A stretch of DNA of 64,000 nucleotides, taken from Gammaproteobacteria bacterium. GTDB lineage: Bacteria; Pseudomonadota; Gammaproteobacteria; Pseudomonadales; Azotimanducaceae. The notes below the pieces were generated by a model. That model saw nothing but the letters and a program-made list of their open reading frames with translations, was not told the DNA's origin and did not search any database. The stretch covers positions 32,914-96,913 of the forward strand of contig JAFIFJ010000006.1 in assembly GCA_020832085.1 (NCBI GenBank), in the 5' to 3' direction. The translations under genes were made by a program, and so were the position numbers. The number at the start of each line of letters is the position of its first letter. Position 1 is the first letter of the stretch. Below are positions 8,739 through 16,354 of this stretch, one piece after another.

Positions 8739-9632
8739 TCAGTCGCTCGTGCTGCCGTAACCGAGGCGGGTGTCGAGATGATCCGTCATGTACTGCTCCA
8801 TGGCCTGAACCTGGCCCTCGTCGAAATAGTCGCGATAGCCACCGACCTTGGCCCGCCGCACCTTGTAGGAGTCCGGGTCATCGGGGTCACGGGCTGCGAG
8901 ACGTGAGTTGTGGTAGAAGTTCTCCTTCTCCTTGCGTTTCATGGCATCGAAGCGGCATTGCTCCACGGCGCGCTCGATCTGACCTGATTCGAAGGGCGAG
9001 TCGATGTGAGCGACCACTCGGGCCAGTTCCCCCTCGGGGTCGGCGCGCATGTCCTCGTAGCGCACCGTGATCGCCCGGGGCAGATCGCGTATCCGCGCAG
9101 CCACGGCATTCATGTAGTCGATGATCACCGGCAGGCCCACGGGTCCACGCATGACGAAGTCGAACATCGGTGCTTCCGTGTCGACACCCCACATCTCGCG
9201 CTTGTAGGCGCTCGCCCGGCGGGTGGACTGGAAGTATTCAGACACCGCCACGTCGCAAGGGTTTCGGATCAGGAACACCAGTGGCTTGTCTTCCTGCCAG
9301 AGCTCATGTCCGGATGTCCCGAAGGCCGCCGCCAGGGCGTGGCCGTGGGCGAAGGAGACCTTGGGAACCCGGCGGTCGAGGCGATGGAGATTGTCGAACT
9401 CCAGCAGCATGTTGTCGGGCAGGCCGTAGCGCTCGTGGTAGCAGGCGGAGATCATGGCCCGCAGCCAGGTTCGGCCACTCTTGGCCCGCGACAGGATCAC
9501 CGCATCCGCGCGTCGGCAGCGGCCGAGTTCGATACCGCTGCGACCTTTCAGGCGCAGCCGCTTGCGCGTGCTCTTGGGAAGGGGGGCCGTGGCGAGCCAG
9601 ATGCCCGCCTTGAGCAGCTTTTCACGGTTCAT
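8739..9632 (-). CDS. sulfotransferase domain protein (PAPS-dependent)
   Basis: A 297-residue protein. It has the 5'-phosphosulfate loop variant LSRAKSGRTWLRAM (compare the typical YPKSGTTWL), the 3'-phosphate motif LIRNPCDVAVSEYFQS, and the C-terminal VRRAKVGGYRDYFDE that closes over PAPS in this family. ATG 9632 is chosen because it has a GAGGA ribosome site and starts MNREKLLKAGIW; the open frame upstream to 10226 is intergenic and antisense sequence. The enzyme should transfer sulfate from PAPS to a hydroxyl or amino group of a small molecule or sugar. With the surface-carbohydrate gene directly downstream, a sulfated surface glycan is the simplest hypothesis. No PAPS-synthesis genes are in the window. 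Confidence 0.85.
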   Translation of the reverse strand: MNREKLLKAGIWLATAPLPKSTRKRLRLKGRSGIELGRCRRADAVILSRAKSGRTWLRAMISACYHERYGLPDNMLLEFDNLHRLDRRVPKVSFAHGHALAAAFGTSGHELWQEDKPLVFLIRNPCDVAVSEYFQSTRRASAYKREMWGVDTEAPMFDFVMRGPVGLPVIIDYMNAVAARIRDLPRAITVRYEDMRADPEGELARVVAHIDSPFESGQIERAVEQCRFDAMKRKEKENFYHNSRLAARDPDDPDSYKVRRAKVGGYRDYFDEGQVQAMEQYMTDHLDTRLGYGSTSD

Positions 9633-10011
9633 GGCCGGATCCTCATTCGTCAATGACACACCCGCCTTGGCCACCGAGTTGCGCAGAGTCGGCATCTGGC
9701 CCCTGCAGGGCTGCGCCGACGCATCGAAGTGGGGGCAGGGCGGATGCTCCGAAACCTGCTTCGCCACCAATATCCCGCACGGACAGATTGGTGGGTCCTG
9801 CTCATGTCGGTCGAGAGATTGCCCATCGGTCCCGCGGTGGTCAAATGCGGGGCCCTGCAGCCGGAAGCCCGGGCGCGGCCGGCCATGAAGTTGCCCTCGA
9901 ATGGGCCTCACGGCATGCTCGGGCTCCGGGAAACTGCCCTGGCGGCGCCCCCCCGTCGGGCCGGATCTGTTGAGCTGGCGGGCGCGCTGTTGAGCAAAGG
10001 AGAGAGCAATA
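9633..10011. other. intergenic region between divergent genes
   Basis: These 379 bases separate the sulfotransferase (minus) from the MBL-fold hydrolase (plus). Open frames across the region have low-quality, proline/arginine-rich translations with no motif, so I call it non-coding. It must hold both promoters, but I could not find convincing -35/-10 pairs. The only clear element is an AAAGGAGAG ribosome site just before 10012. Confidence 0.6.
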
Positions 10012-10953
10012 ATGAAGACGTTCCGATGGGCTGTGCCGGGTGTGGGGCTGCTGCTGTCGATGGCGGCGGTCTCCCATCCCCCCACGATGGACAGGGAGGC
10101 GTTTTTCGAGGCGTTCGGCTGGGATCCGCAGCAGGCCGAGATCACGGTGGAGACACTGGCAGAGGGCCGCCATGTCCTGTTCGGTCTCGGGGGCAACATC
10201 CTCGCGAGCATCGGTGAGCAGGGCACGCTGCTGGTGGATAATCAGATTCCTGAGATCCGCAGCCAGATCGATGCCGCCCTGGCCGAACTCGGCAGCGCCC
10301 GGGTGGACTTCACCATCAACACCCATTGGCACTTCGATCACGCTGACGGCAATCTGTCCTACGGGCCTGACGGCACCTGGCTGATCGCCCATGAGGAATC
10401 GCGGCGCATGCTCACCGGTGACCGCATCATCAACATGGTCGGCATGGCCTATGAGCAGGCGGCCTATCCCACCGAGGCGCTGCCAGTCATCACCTTCGAC
10501 GACCGCATGCAGCTGCATTTCAACGGCGAGCGCATCGACCTCATCCACGCCGGCCCGGCTCACACCACCGGCGACACGGCGGTGATCTTCCGCGGCCATG
10601 GCATCGTCCACATGGGCGACGTTTTCGTAAAGGGGATGTGGCCCTTCATTGACTTCGACTCCGGCGGTGATCTCGACGGCATGATCCGCTTCGTGCGTGC
10701 CGTACTCGAGGAGATCGATGATGACGCCATCGTCGTTCCGGGGCACGGGCCGGTGGCTGATCGGGCGGCGATGGTGGCCTATGTGCAACGGTTGGAGACG
10801 GTGCGCGGGCGCATCGCCGAGCTGGTCGACGCAGGGGCGGACCTCGACGCCGTGATGGCCGCAGAGCCCACCGCCGGGATCGAGGGCATGGAGGGCGATC
10901 CCACGCTGTTCGTCAATCGCGCCTATCACAGCCTACGGCGGTCCGCCGAGTAA
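10012..10953 (+). CDS. MBL-fold metallo-hydrolase, secreted
   Basis: A 313-residue metallo-beta-lactamase-fold enzyme with a short signal peptide (about residues 1-22). The zinc motif THWHFDHADGN gives H105, H107, D109 and H110. Further metal ligands are H184 (GPAHTTGD), the aspartate in HMGDVF and H245 (PGHGP). The layout resembles periplasmic quinoprotein-relay-like or class B3-type MBL proteins. The start has a strong AAAGGAGAG site. The substrate is not evident: lactonase, esterase and beta-lactamase-like activities are all possible. It stands alone between a divergent sulfotransferase and a DUF3047 gene. Confidence 0.85.
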   Translation: MKTFRWAVPGVGLLLSMAAVSHPPTMDREAFFEAFGWDPQQAEITVETLAEGRHVLFGLGGNILASIGEQGTLLVDNQIPEIRSQIDAALAELGSARVDFTINTHWHFDHADGNLSYGPDGTWLIAHEESRRMLTGDRIINMVGMAYEQAAYPTEALPVITFDDRMQLHFNGERIDLIHAGPAHTTGDTAVIFRGHGIVHMGDVFVKGMWPFIDFDSGGDLDGMIRFVRAVLEEIDDDAIVVPGHGPVADRAAMVAYVQRLETVRGRIAELVDAGADLDAVMAAEPTAGIEGMEGDPTLFVNRAYHSLRRSAE

Positions 10954-11001
10954 CGAGGGTGAGATCGCGGTTGCCTGGGGTGGGTCACAGCGGAGGTGTC
11001 C

Positions 11002-11721
11002 ATGGGGTCAGTCGTCGTTGCGCTGCTGCTGCTCGCCTCAGGAGCTGAGCCCGAGTCGGTGGATCAGGTCGTCGCCGTCAGCGATTTCGCGGGCGAGGGG
11101 CTGAGTGGCTGGCAGGTGCAACGATTCGCGGATGAAACGGACTACCGCGTCGTGGAGCAGGCTGGATGTCCGGCGCTGCATGCCAAGGCGAGGGGGACCG
11201 CTTCGGGTTGGTATCGCGAGGTGGACGTCGATCTCGAGGCGACGCCCGTCCTCGAGTGGTCGTGGCTGGTGGAAGAGCCGCTGGTCAGCCCGGATCCGCG
11301 CAGCAGGGCCGGGGATGACTATGCGGCACGGGTCTACGTGGTGTTTCCCCACCGCTTCGCCTTCTGGCGCACCACGACGCTCAACTACGTCTGGGCTGAC
11401 GGCAACGTGGAGCCTGGCAGCCACTGGCCCAATCCCTACACCAGCAACGCGCACATGCTTGCCCTGCGCTCAGGGCCGGCGGCAGGGTGGGTCACCGAAG
11501 CACGGGATGTCCGCGCCGACTACGAGCGGCTGTTCGGGCGTCCACCACCTGCCGGACGCATGGCCGTTGCGATCATGACCGATGCCGACGACACCAACAG
11601 CAGGGCAGAGGCCTGGTACGGTGATCTGCGCTTCCGCTCGGGCTCCCCTGATGCTGCTGTGGGCGGGACCGGGTGCGTTGCGCAGGAGCCCGGGGGCGCC
11701 GCGAGCGGTCAGATCCGGTAG
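11002..11721 (+). CDS. DUF3047 domain protein, exported
   Basis: A 239-residue protein with a short hydrophobic signal (GSVVVALLLLASGAE). The body has the DUF3047 pattern: an FAGEGLSGWQVQRF opening, LEWSWLVEEPLV, AARVYVVFPHRF, then a late MTDADDTNSRAEAWYGDLRF. ATG 11002 is preferred over the GTG at 10996 because the GGAGG site (10992-10996) overlaps the GTG but sits five bases before the ATG. DUF3047 proteins are uncharacterised, periplasmic and likely beta-sandwich. It converges on the BaeRF gene, and their 3' ends overlap by 13 bases. Confidence 0.75.
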   Translation: MGSVVVALLLLASGAEPESVDQVVAVSDFAGEGLSGWQVQRFADETDYRVVEQAGCPALHAKARGTASGWYREVDVDLEATPVLEWSWLVEEPLVSPDPRSRAGDDYAARVYVVFPHRFAFWRTTTLNYVWADGNVEPGSHWPNPYTSNAHMLALRSGPAAGWVTEARDVRADYERLFGRPPPAGRMAVAIMTDADDTNSRAEAWYGDLRFRSGSPDAAVGGTGCVAQEPGGAASGQIR

Positions 11722-12833
11722 CGCAGCACCGCGGCCAGTGAGCCTTCGTTCGGGATGTCGGCCCGGCGCTCGCCGATGACCTTGCCGCCAGCGGCCAGGG
11801 TGCGGCCGGCGATTTCGTCGACGATGCCGTAGTTGTCGGCGCTGGCCTCATCGGCAAAGGTCACGGCGCCCGACTCCTCGTCGATCCTGCCGATGACGAC
11901 TTCATCAATGTCCACCACCAGCGTGTCGATGGCCCCGAAGGTGGCGGCGCGGGCGGCCATGGCCACGTCGGAGGTCGCGCGCCCGTCGTTCTCGCGCTCC
12001 CGGTACAGGGTCTTGAAGGCTGCGATGGACTTGGCGTGGCGCTGATCGAGGATGGGGCGGGCAGACGCTGCCAGTTCATGCTCAGAGATGCGTACCGGAC
12101 TGGTCTCAATGGCCTGGGAGGCAAACTCCGGATAGGTGTTGACCGAGCGATAGATGGACAGCAGCGGTTCTGCAGCTGCCAGAATCAGGGGCTCATGACG
12201 GCCCGCGAGCACCGGGCGCAGGGCCGCATCGACCTTGCGGCAGAACTTGCGCAGGTAGACCTTCTGGCCCTCGCTGCCGTGCTGGCGGCCGGATGAGTGG
12301 GAGCGGGTGTTGACCGTCGCGGTCCCCACCGCCGTCGCGGCATCCTTGGGCATGCCGGGTACCCTGACCTCGGCGGCCGGCATGTCGCTGAACACTTCGA
12401 TCAGACGAACCTCGTTCTCGGCCAGGGCGAGGACGAAGGCATGCTGCTGGACACTGACGGCGCGCAGCAGCGGCTTGAGATGAAAGCGGTCGGAGACCTG
12501 CACCATGGGGGTCAGCTTGTTCGGCAGGCGGTAGCTGCGATGGAAGTCCGGAGTGGCGAAGATGGCCAGGCTGTTGGCCTGATACTTCCAGAAGTCCTCG
12601 TCCTGGGACACCTCTTCGAGTTGCTCGACGATTGCCCAGCGTTCGCGCTTGTCGACCCCGGCGGATTCCAGCTGACTGTCGGCTTCCTTGATCAGATTGG
12701 ACAGCGCGATCTCGGCTTCGCCGATGTGCTGGGTCTGGGGCGTGGTGGCCAGATAGACGGAAACACTGGCTCGATGGCGCTGTGCAACCAGGGTCTGGAT
12801 TTCGGGCAGGGTCGGGATGTCGACGTGAAGCAT
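11709..12833 (-). CDS. BaeRF-type protein (bacterial eRF1/Pelota-like family)
   Basis: A 374-residue soluble protein beginning MLHVDIPTLPEIQTL. The N-terminal SVSVYLATTP followed by LKNLI-like helices (IALSNLIKEADSQL), the central QQHAFVLALAENEVRLIEV, and the C-terminal ending with DIPNEGSLAAVLRYRI are the layout of bacterial archaeo-eukaryotic release-factor-like proteins. That family is thought to act on stalled ribosomes under stress, but few members have been tested. Assignment to a specific BaeRF subfamily is not certain. ATG 12833 is chosen over the longer frame (to 13100) because it has an AGGAAG site and because the upstream translation is proline-rich repeat sequence. Confidence 0.7.
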   Translation of the reverse strand: MLHVDIPTLPEIQTLVAQRHRASVSVYLATTPQTQHIGEAEIALSNLIKEADSQLESAGVDKRERWAIVEQLEEVSQDEDFWKYQANSLAIFATPDFHRSYRLPNKLTPMVQVSDRFHLKPLLRAVSVQQHAFVLALAENEVRLIEVFSDMPAAEVRVPGMPKDAATAVGTATVNTRSHSSGRQHGSEGQKVYLRKFCRKVDAALRPVLAGRHEPLILAAAEPLLSIYRSVNTYPEFASQAIETSPVRISEHELAASARPILDQRHAKSIAAFKTLYRERENDGRATSDVAMAARAATFGAIDTLVVDIDEVVIGRIDEESGAVTFADEASADNYGIVDEIAGRTLAAGGKVIGERRADIPNEGSLAAVLRYRI

Positions 12834-13202
12834 GCAGGGTCTTCCTTTAATGATTGGGCAATGATTGGGTGGCGGCTGGTCCATCGTTCCGGTCGCGGCC
12901 CGCTCCGGGCGCTCGAGTGATGGCGGTGCTTCGGACCGGAGGACGGTAGATCCTACTATGCACTGTTCCGGGCACGTCCGCTGCGCGGCAGGCAGCATTG
13001 GTCCCCTGGCCTGGGCAGGTCCGGCCGGACGCGGCTCGGCCGGACGCGGCCCGGCCGGATTCCAGGGGTCAGGGAGCGATTTTCTCGCTCGAGCGGTCAT
13101 GAGACCATGACTCAGCGTTGTGCAGGCGACCGTGGAGCTCCTGATGCGTCATCTTCTGGGCAACCGAGGGTCGAGTTCTGAATCCGGGCAGGGGGCGCAA
13201 TA
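12834..13202. other. intergenic region with short repeats
   Basis: These 369 bases lie between the divergent BaeRF and nucleoside hydrolase genes. I see no coding sequence. It holds a 10-base direct repeat AATGATTGGG (12849-12858 and 12860-12869), just upstream of the BaeRF start, and a GC-rich 15-base tandem repeat described separately. A CAGGGGG site precedes 13203. No confident promoter was found. Confidence 0.6.
13022..13060. repeat. 15-bp GC-rich tandem repeat, about 2.6 copies
   Basis: The unit CGGCCGGACGCGGCY occurs at 13022-13036 and 13037-13051, followed by a partial third copy at 13052-13060. It lies in the upstream region of the BaeRF gene. Each unit contains CGGCCGG, so it could form local hairpins. 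Function is unknown, and the copy number may vary between strains. Confidence 0.8.
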
Positions 13203-14174
13203 ATGATGCAGGAGACCAAGCGGGTGATCTTCGATACCGACATCGGCATCGACGACGCCATGGCGCTGCTGTTCCTGCACTACAGTCCCTTGGTGGAGCT
13301 GGTCGCCATCACGACGGTGATGGGCAACGCCAGCATCGAAGACACGACCCTCAACGCGCTCTACGTCAGGGCGCGGTTCGGGATCGACGCCCCGGTCTAT
13401 CGGGGTGCGGGCGCGCCCCGTGGGCCGGCCCTCGGTGAAGGCTATCCAGATTTCGTTCACGGCCGGAACGGATTGGGGGACATTGCTCGGTCCGTGCCGG
13501 ACGCTGGTCTGAGTCCGCTTTCGGCAGCGGAGGCCATGGTCGCGCTGGCACAGGATCATCCCGGTGAGCTGTCCCTGGTGGCCGTGGGGCGGCTCACGAA
13601 CGTCGCCATGGCCCTCGACCTGTGTCCCGAGTTCCCGCAGCTGATCAAGGAAGTGGTGGTCATGGGTGGCGTATTCGCCTTTGCGGGGCAGGGCGGCAAC
13701 GTGTCGCCAGTGGCAGAGGCCAATATCGGCGGCGATCCCGCCGCAGCGGACCGGGTGTTCAGCAGCGGGATGCGCACCACCATCGTGGGCCTCGACGTCA
13801 CCCACGCCACACAGATGGACGAGGCGTTCATTGCCGCGCTGCGGGAGCGTGCGGGTGATGCGGGGGACTTCATCCACGAGACGACACGCTGTTACTTCGA
13901 CTTCCACGAGCGCAGCACGGGAGATCGGATCTGTCCCATACACGATTCGAGCGCGGTGGCCTGTCTGCTGCGGCCGGAGCTCTATCAGACCCGTTCCCTG
14001 GCTGTGCGCGTGGTCACCGACGGTATTGCCAAGGGACAGACCATAGCGGGTGCAGCAGATGCGCCCTACCTAGTGGACGCCTGGCGCGACGTGCCCCCTT
14101 GCAAGGTCTGCTCCGGGGTCGATGGCGACGCGGTCCGGCAGCTCTATCTGGAGACCTTGAGTCGCGCAGGCTGA
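13203..14174 (+). CDS. nucleoside hydrolase (inosine-uridine preferring family)
   Basis: A 323-residue enzyme with the N-terminal calcium and ribose-binding motif FDTDIGIDDAMALL (about residues 10-23), the fold-typical ITTVMGNASIEDTTLNAL, the segment VVVMGGVFAFAGQGGNVSPVAEANIGGDPAAA and a C-terminal catalytic region around PIHDSSAVACLL. It cleaves the N-glycosidic bond of ribonucleosides to base plus ribose in the cytoplasm. Nearby are a deaminase-type amidohydrolase (16355) and a ribokinase (17828), fitting a nucleoside salvage or catabolism group. ATG 13203 is chosen; a second ATG follows immediately. Confidence 0.9.
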   Translation: MMQETKRVIFDTDIGIDDAMALLFLHYSPLVELVAITTVMGNASIEDTTLNALYVRARFGIDAPVYRGAGAPRGPALGEGYPDFVHGRNGLGDIARSVPDAGLSPLSAAEAMVALAQDHPGELSLVAVGRLTNVAMALDLCPEFPQLIKEVVVMGGVFAFAGQGGNVSPVAEANIGGDPAAADRVFSSGMRTTIVGLDVTHATQMDEAFIAALRERAGDAGDFIHETTRCYFDFHERSTGDRICPIHDSSAVACLLRPELYQTRSLAVRVVTDGIAKGQTIAGAADAPYLVDAWRDVPPCKVCSGVDGDAVRQLYLETLSRAG

Positions 14175-14208
14175 CCTCGGTGGACGAGTTGCGGAACGAA
14201 CGTTGCCG

Positions 14209-15057
14209 CTACTGCCGATTCAGCTCGGCGATGCGCTCGGCCAGATAGCTGCCTGCGGTGTAGCGGTCGGACAGTACGGTGTCGAGGCGGGGGGCCATGA
14301 AGTAGGGAATGGAGTAGCGCGAGACGTTGCTGCCGTCGTCATCCGGGTTGACCACGCGATGGGTGGTCGAGGGGAAGTGGCCACCGGTGGCCTCGCTGAG
14401 CATGTCGCCGGCGTTGATGATCAGGTCCCCGCGATGACCTGCGAGATCCAGCCATCGTCCCTGGCTGTCCATGACCTGCAATCCGGGTTGCTCCGCCACC
14501 GGCAACAGGGTGATGAGGTTGATGTCCTCATGGGGGGCGGCGCGGATCGCGAGCTCGGGTTCCACGCCCTGCAGCGGCGGGTAGTGCAGCACCCGCAGCA
14601 GGCTCACTTCCCGCGACAGGATTTCGCTCAGGCGCCCTGGCAGCCGCGCCACGATCTGATCCGGCATGTTGTCCTGCAGCCAGTCGAGCAGTCTGACTCC
14701 CACCCTGAAAACGTCGTTGAGGTAGGCCAGCGTGTCGTCGGCCAGATGCGGGGGCAGCAGTTCATCGGGAAAGACGTGATAGAACTCCTTGATGTCGCGG
14801 GAGGGGTGGCCGACCGCGGTCTCGGAGACATCCGGTGGGACGTAGCCCACGGTGTTGTCGCCATGTTTCGTCGGCCGCATCAGATAGCGGTGTTTCTCCT
14901 CACTGGAGAAGAACTCGGCCCACTGGCGGTAGAGCCTGCCCAGGAGATCGGCGCTGAGCGGATGCCCGCGGATGATGGCGAAGCCGGTGTCCTTCAGCGA
15001 TTGGACCAGGTCTGCACCGGCCGCTGGCGCCCTGAAATCGATGGTCTGGACGTTCAC
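14209..15057 (-). CDS. isopenicillin N synthase-like 2OG-Fe(II) oxygenase
   Basis: A 282-residue non-heme iron oxygenase. It has the N-terminal DTGFAIIRGHPLS typical of the DIOX_N region, iron ligands H and D in APHEDINLITLL with a distal H in STTHRVVNP, and the 2-oxoglutarate-binding RYS in SRYSIPYFM. The start is GTG 15057, preceded by GAGGG and only one base from the transporter's stop codon, so the two genes are translationally coupled. Family members hydroxylate or demethylate small molecules, some of them modified bases or nucleosides. With a transporter, nucleoside hydrolase and deaminase around it, a modified nucleoside or purine is a reasonable but unproven substrate. Confidence 0.85.
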   Translation of the reverse strand: MNVQTIDFRAPAAGADLVQSLKDTGFAIIRGHPLSADLLGRLYRQWAEFFSSEEKHRYLMRPTKHGDNTVGYVPPDVSETAVGHPSRDIKEFYHVFPDELLPPHLADDTLAYLNDVFRVGVRLLDWLQDNMPDQIVARLPGRLSEILSREVSLLRVLHYPPLQGVEPELAIRAAPHEDINLITLLPVAEQPGLQVMDSQGRWLDLAGHRGDLIINAGDMLSEATGGHFPSTTHRVVNPDDDGSNVSRYSIPYFMAPRLDTVLSDRYTAGSYLAERIAELNRQ

Positions 15058-15058
15058 C

Positions 15059-16303
15059 TCATCCCTCGCGTGCGATGGGCCCTTCCGGCGCCCTGCCGGG
15101 CAGTGCCTCAGTCTCTGCATGCTGCAGTGTGCCTGTCCGTCCCGCTGCGATCAGCAGACCGATGAGGAGCAGATAGCAGAAGGAGGAGAACTGCAGCACG
15201 GCCAGAGGACTGCCCCACTCGACGATGCGGCTGCTGAGCCAGGGGCTGACGGACGTGCCGAGGGTGGCCCCGAGCAGGAGCCCGGACACCAGTCTGGGCG
15301 TGGGGGTTCTCACCATCATGGTGCCGAAGGAGATGATGATCTTCAGCAGGCCGAGATTGGCAAAGCCCCAGACAAAGGCGAACAGGATCAGGCCGTTGAT
15401 CTGGGTGTGCAGCCACAGCGGCAGCGAACATAGAAAGGTTGCCGTGGCGCCGATCAGGACCAGACGCGGCACACCCACCTTCAGCACCCACCAGGCGACG
15501 AACAGCTGGGCCACCAGCATCCCCGACCAGAACTGCCCGACCACTTCACCGGCCCGTTGTCGGGGGATGTCCAGGGCCGTTTCCAAGTGGTTGGGCAACC
15601 ACCAGAGCATGGAGTACTGGGCCATGGTGTAGAGAAAGAGGGCCGCGATGCACAGCCATACGGCAGCAGGCCAATGCTCGAATGGGGCTGCAGTCCTGTC
15701 GCCGGCGGGCGGGCGCTTGGGAGCTGCGGGGAAAGTGGACCAGACGCTGAGCAGGACCACCATGCACGCGATGCCGGCGACCAGCTGATAGGTTCCGGAC
15801 CACTGCACTTCACGCGCCACCAGGAAGATCGCGACCCAGGAGCAGACGATGCCCGCGACGCTGAAGCTGGCGTCGGTCACCACCAGCATGGACGCACGGC
15901 GTTCGGCAGCGTACTCGCTGGCAATGATGCTGGCAGCGGCGGCGAGGCCGATGCCGCAGCAGAGACCCACCAGCCCCAGTGCGGCACGAACCAGAAGCAG
16001 ATCATCTGCCATGCCCAGCAGCAGAAGGCTGGCGGCTATCGTCAGGTACAGAGCCAGCATGATGCGCTTGAGGCTGAACCAGTCGAACACCAGCAATGCG
16101 GTAATCGAGCCGGCGAGGATGCCGAAGGTGAGCCAGCTGAACAAGGCGCTGATCTCAGTTACCGGGCGATCGAAGTGCTCAGCCATAGGCTGAAGGATGA
16201 TGCCGATGGGCGCCAGCATGCCGGACATGACGAAGTAGGCGAGGAAACTGGCCAGGGTAATTCGGTAGCGATTCGTCACTGACGGTTCCACACGGCTTGG
16301 CAT
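15059..16303 (-). CDS. tsgA: MFS transporter, TsgA-like
   Basis: A 414-residue protein with about 12 predicted membrane segments. The opening TNRYRITLASFLAYFVMSGM and the loop FSWLTFGILAGSITALLVFDW with SLKRIML resemble TsgA of enterobacteria. ATG 16303 is the most upstream start; a GTG at 16279 would give the TsgA-like N-terminus MTNRYRI, has a weak GGA site and is a real alternative. It is the first gene of a two-gene unit with the 2OG oxygenase and is divergent from the amidohydrolase, with which it shares a 51-base control region. The transported compound is unknown; the neighbours suggest a nucleoside or base. Confidence 0.82.
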   Translation of the reverse strand: MPSRVEPSVTNRYRITLASFLAYFVMSGMLAPIGIILQPMAEHFDRPVTEISALFSWLTFGILAGSITALLVFDWFSLKRIMLALYLTIAASLLLLGMADDLLLVRAALGLVGLCCGIGLAAAASIIASEYAAERRASMLVVTDASFSVAGIVCSWVAIFLVAREVQWSGTYQLVAGIACMVVLLSVWSTFPAAPKRPPAGDRTAAPFEHWPAAVWLCIAALFLYTMAQYSMLWWLPNHLETALDIPRQRAGEVVGQFWSGMLVAQLFVAWWVLKVGVPRLVLIGATATFLCSLPLWLHTQINGLILFAFVWGFANLGLLKIIISFGTMMVRTPTPRLVSGLLLGATLGTSVSPWLSSRIVEWGSPLAVLQFSSFCYLLLIGLLIAAGRTGTLQHAETEALPGRAPEGPIAREG

Positions 16304-16311
16304 GTGGCAAC

Positions 16312-16340
16312 ATAACAGAGGGTTATCATTCCTAACAGAG
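16312..16340. promoter_or_regulatory. candidate operator between divergent transporter and amidohydrolase
   Basis: Two direct copies of TAACAGAG lie at 16313-16320 and 16333-16340, 20 bases (about two helical turns) apart. The first is part of an inverted repeat with arms ATAAC (16312-16316) and GTTAT (16322-16326). The stretch is AT-richer than its surroundings and fills most of the short space between the divergent starts. A dimeric regulator could control both genes from here. No regulator gene is adjacent. Confidence 0.4.
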
Positions 16341-16354
16341 TCGGGAGTCTTTCT

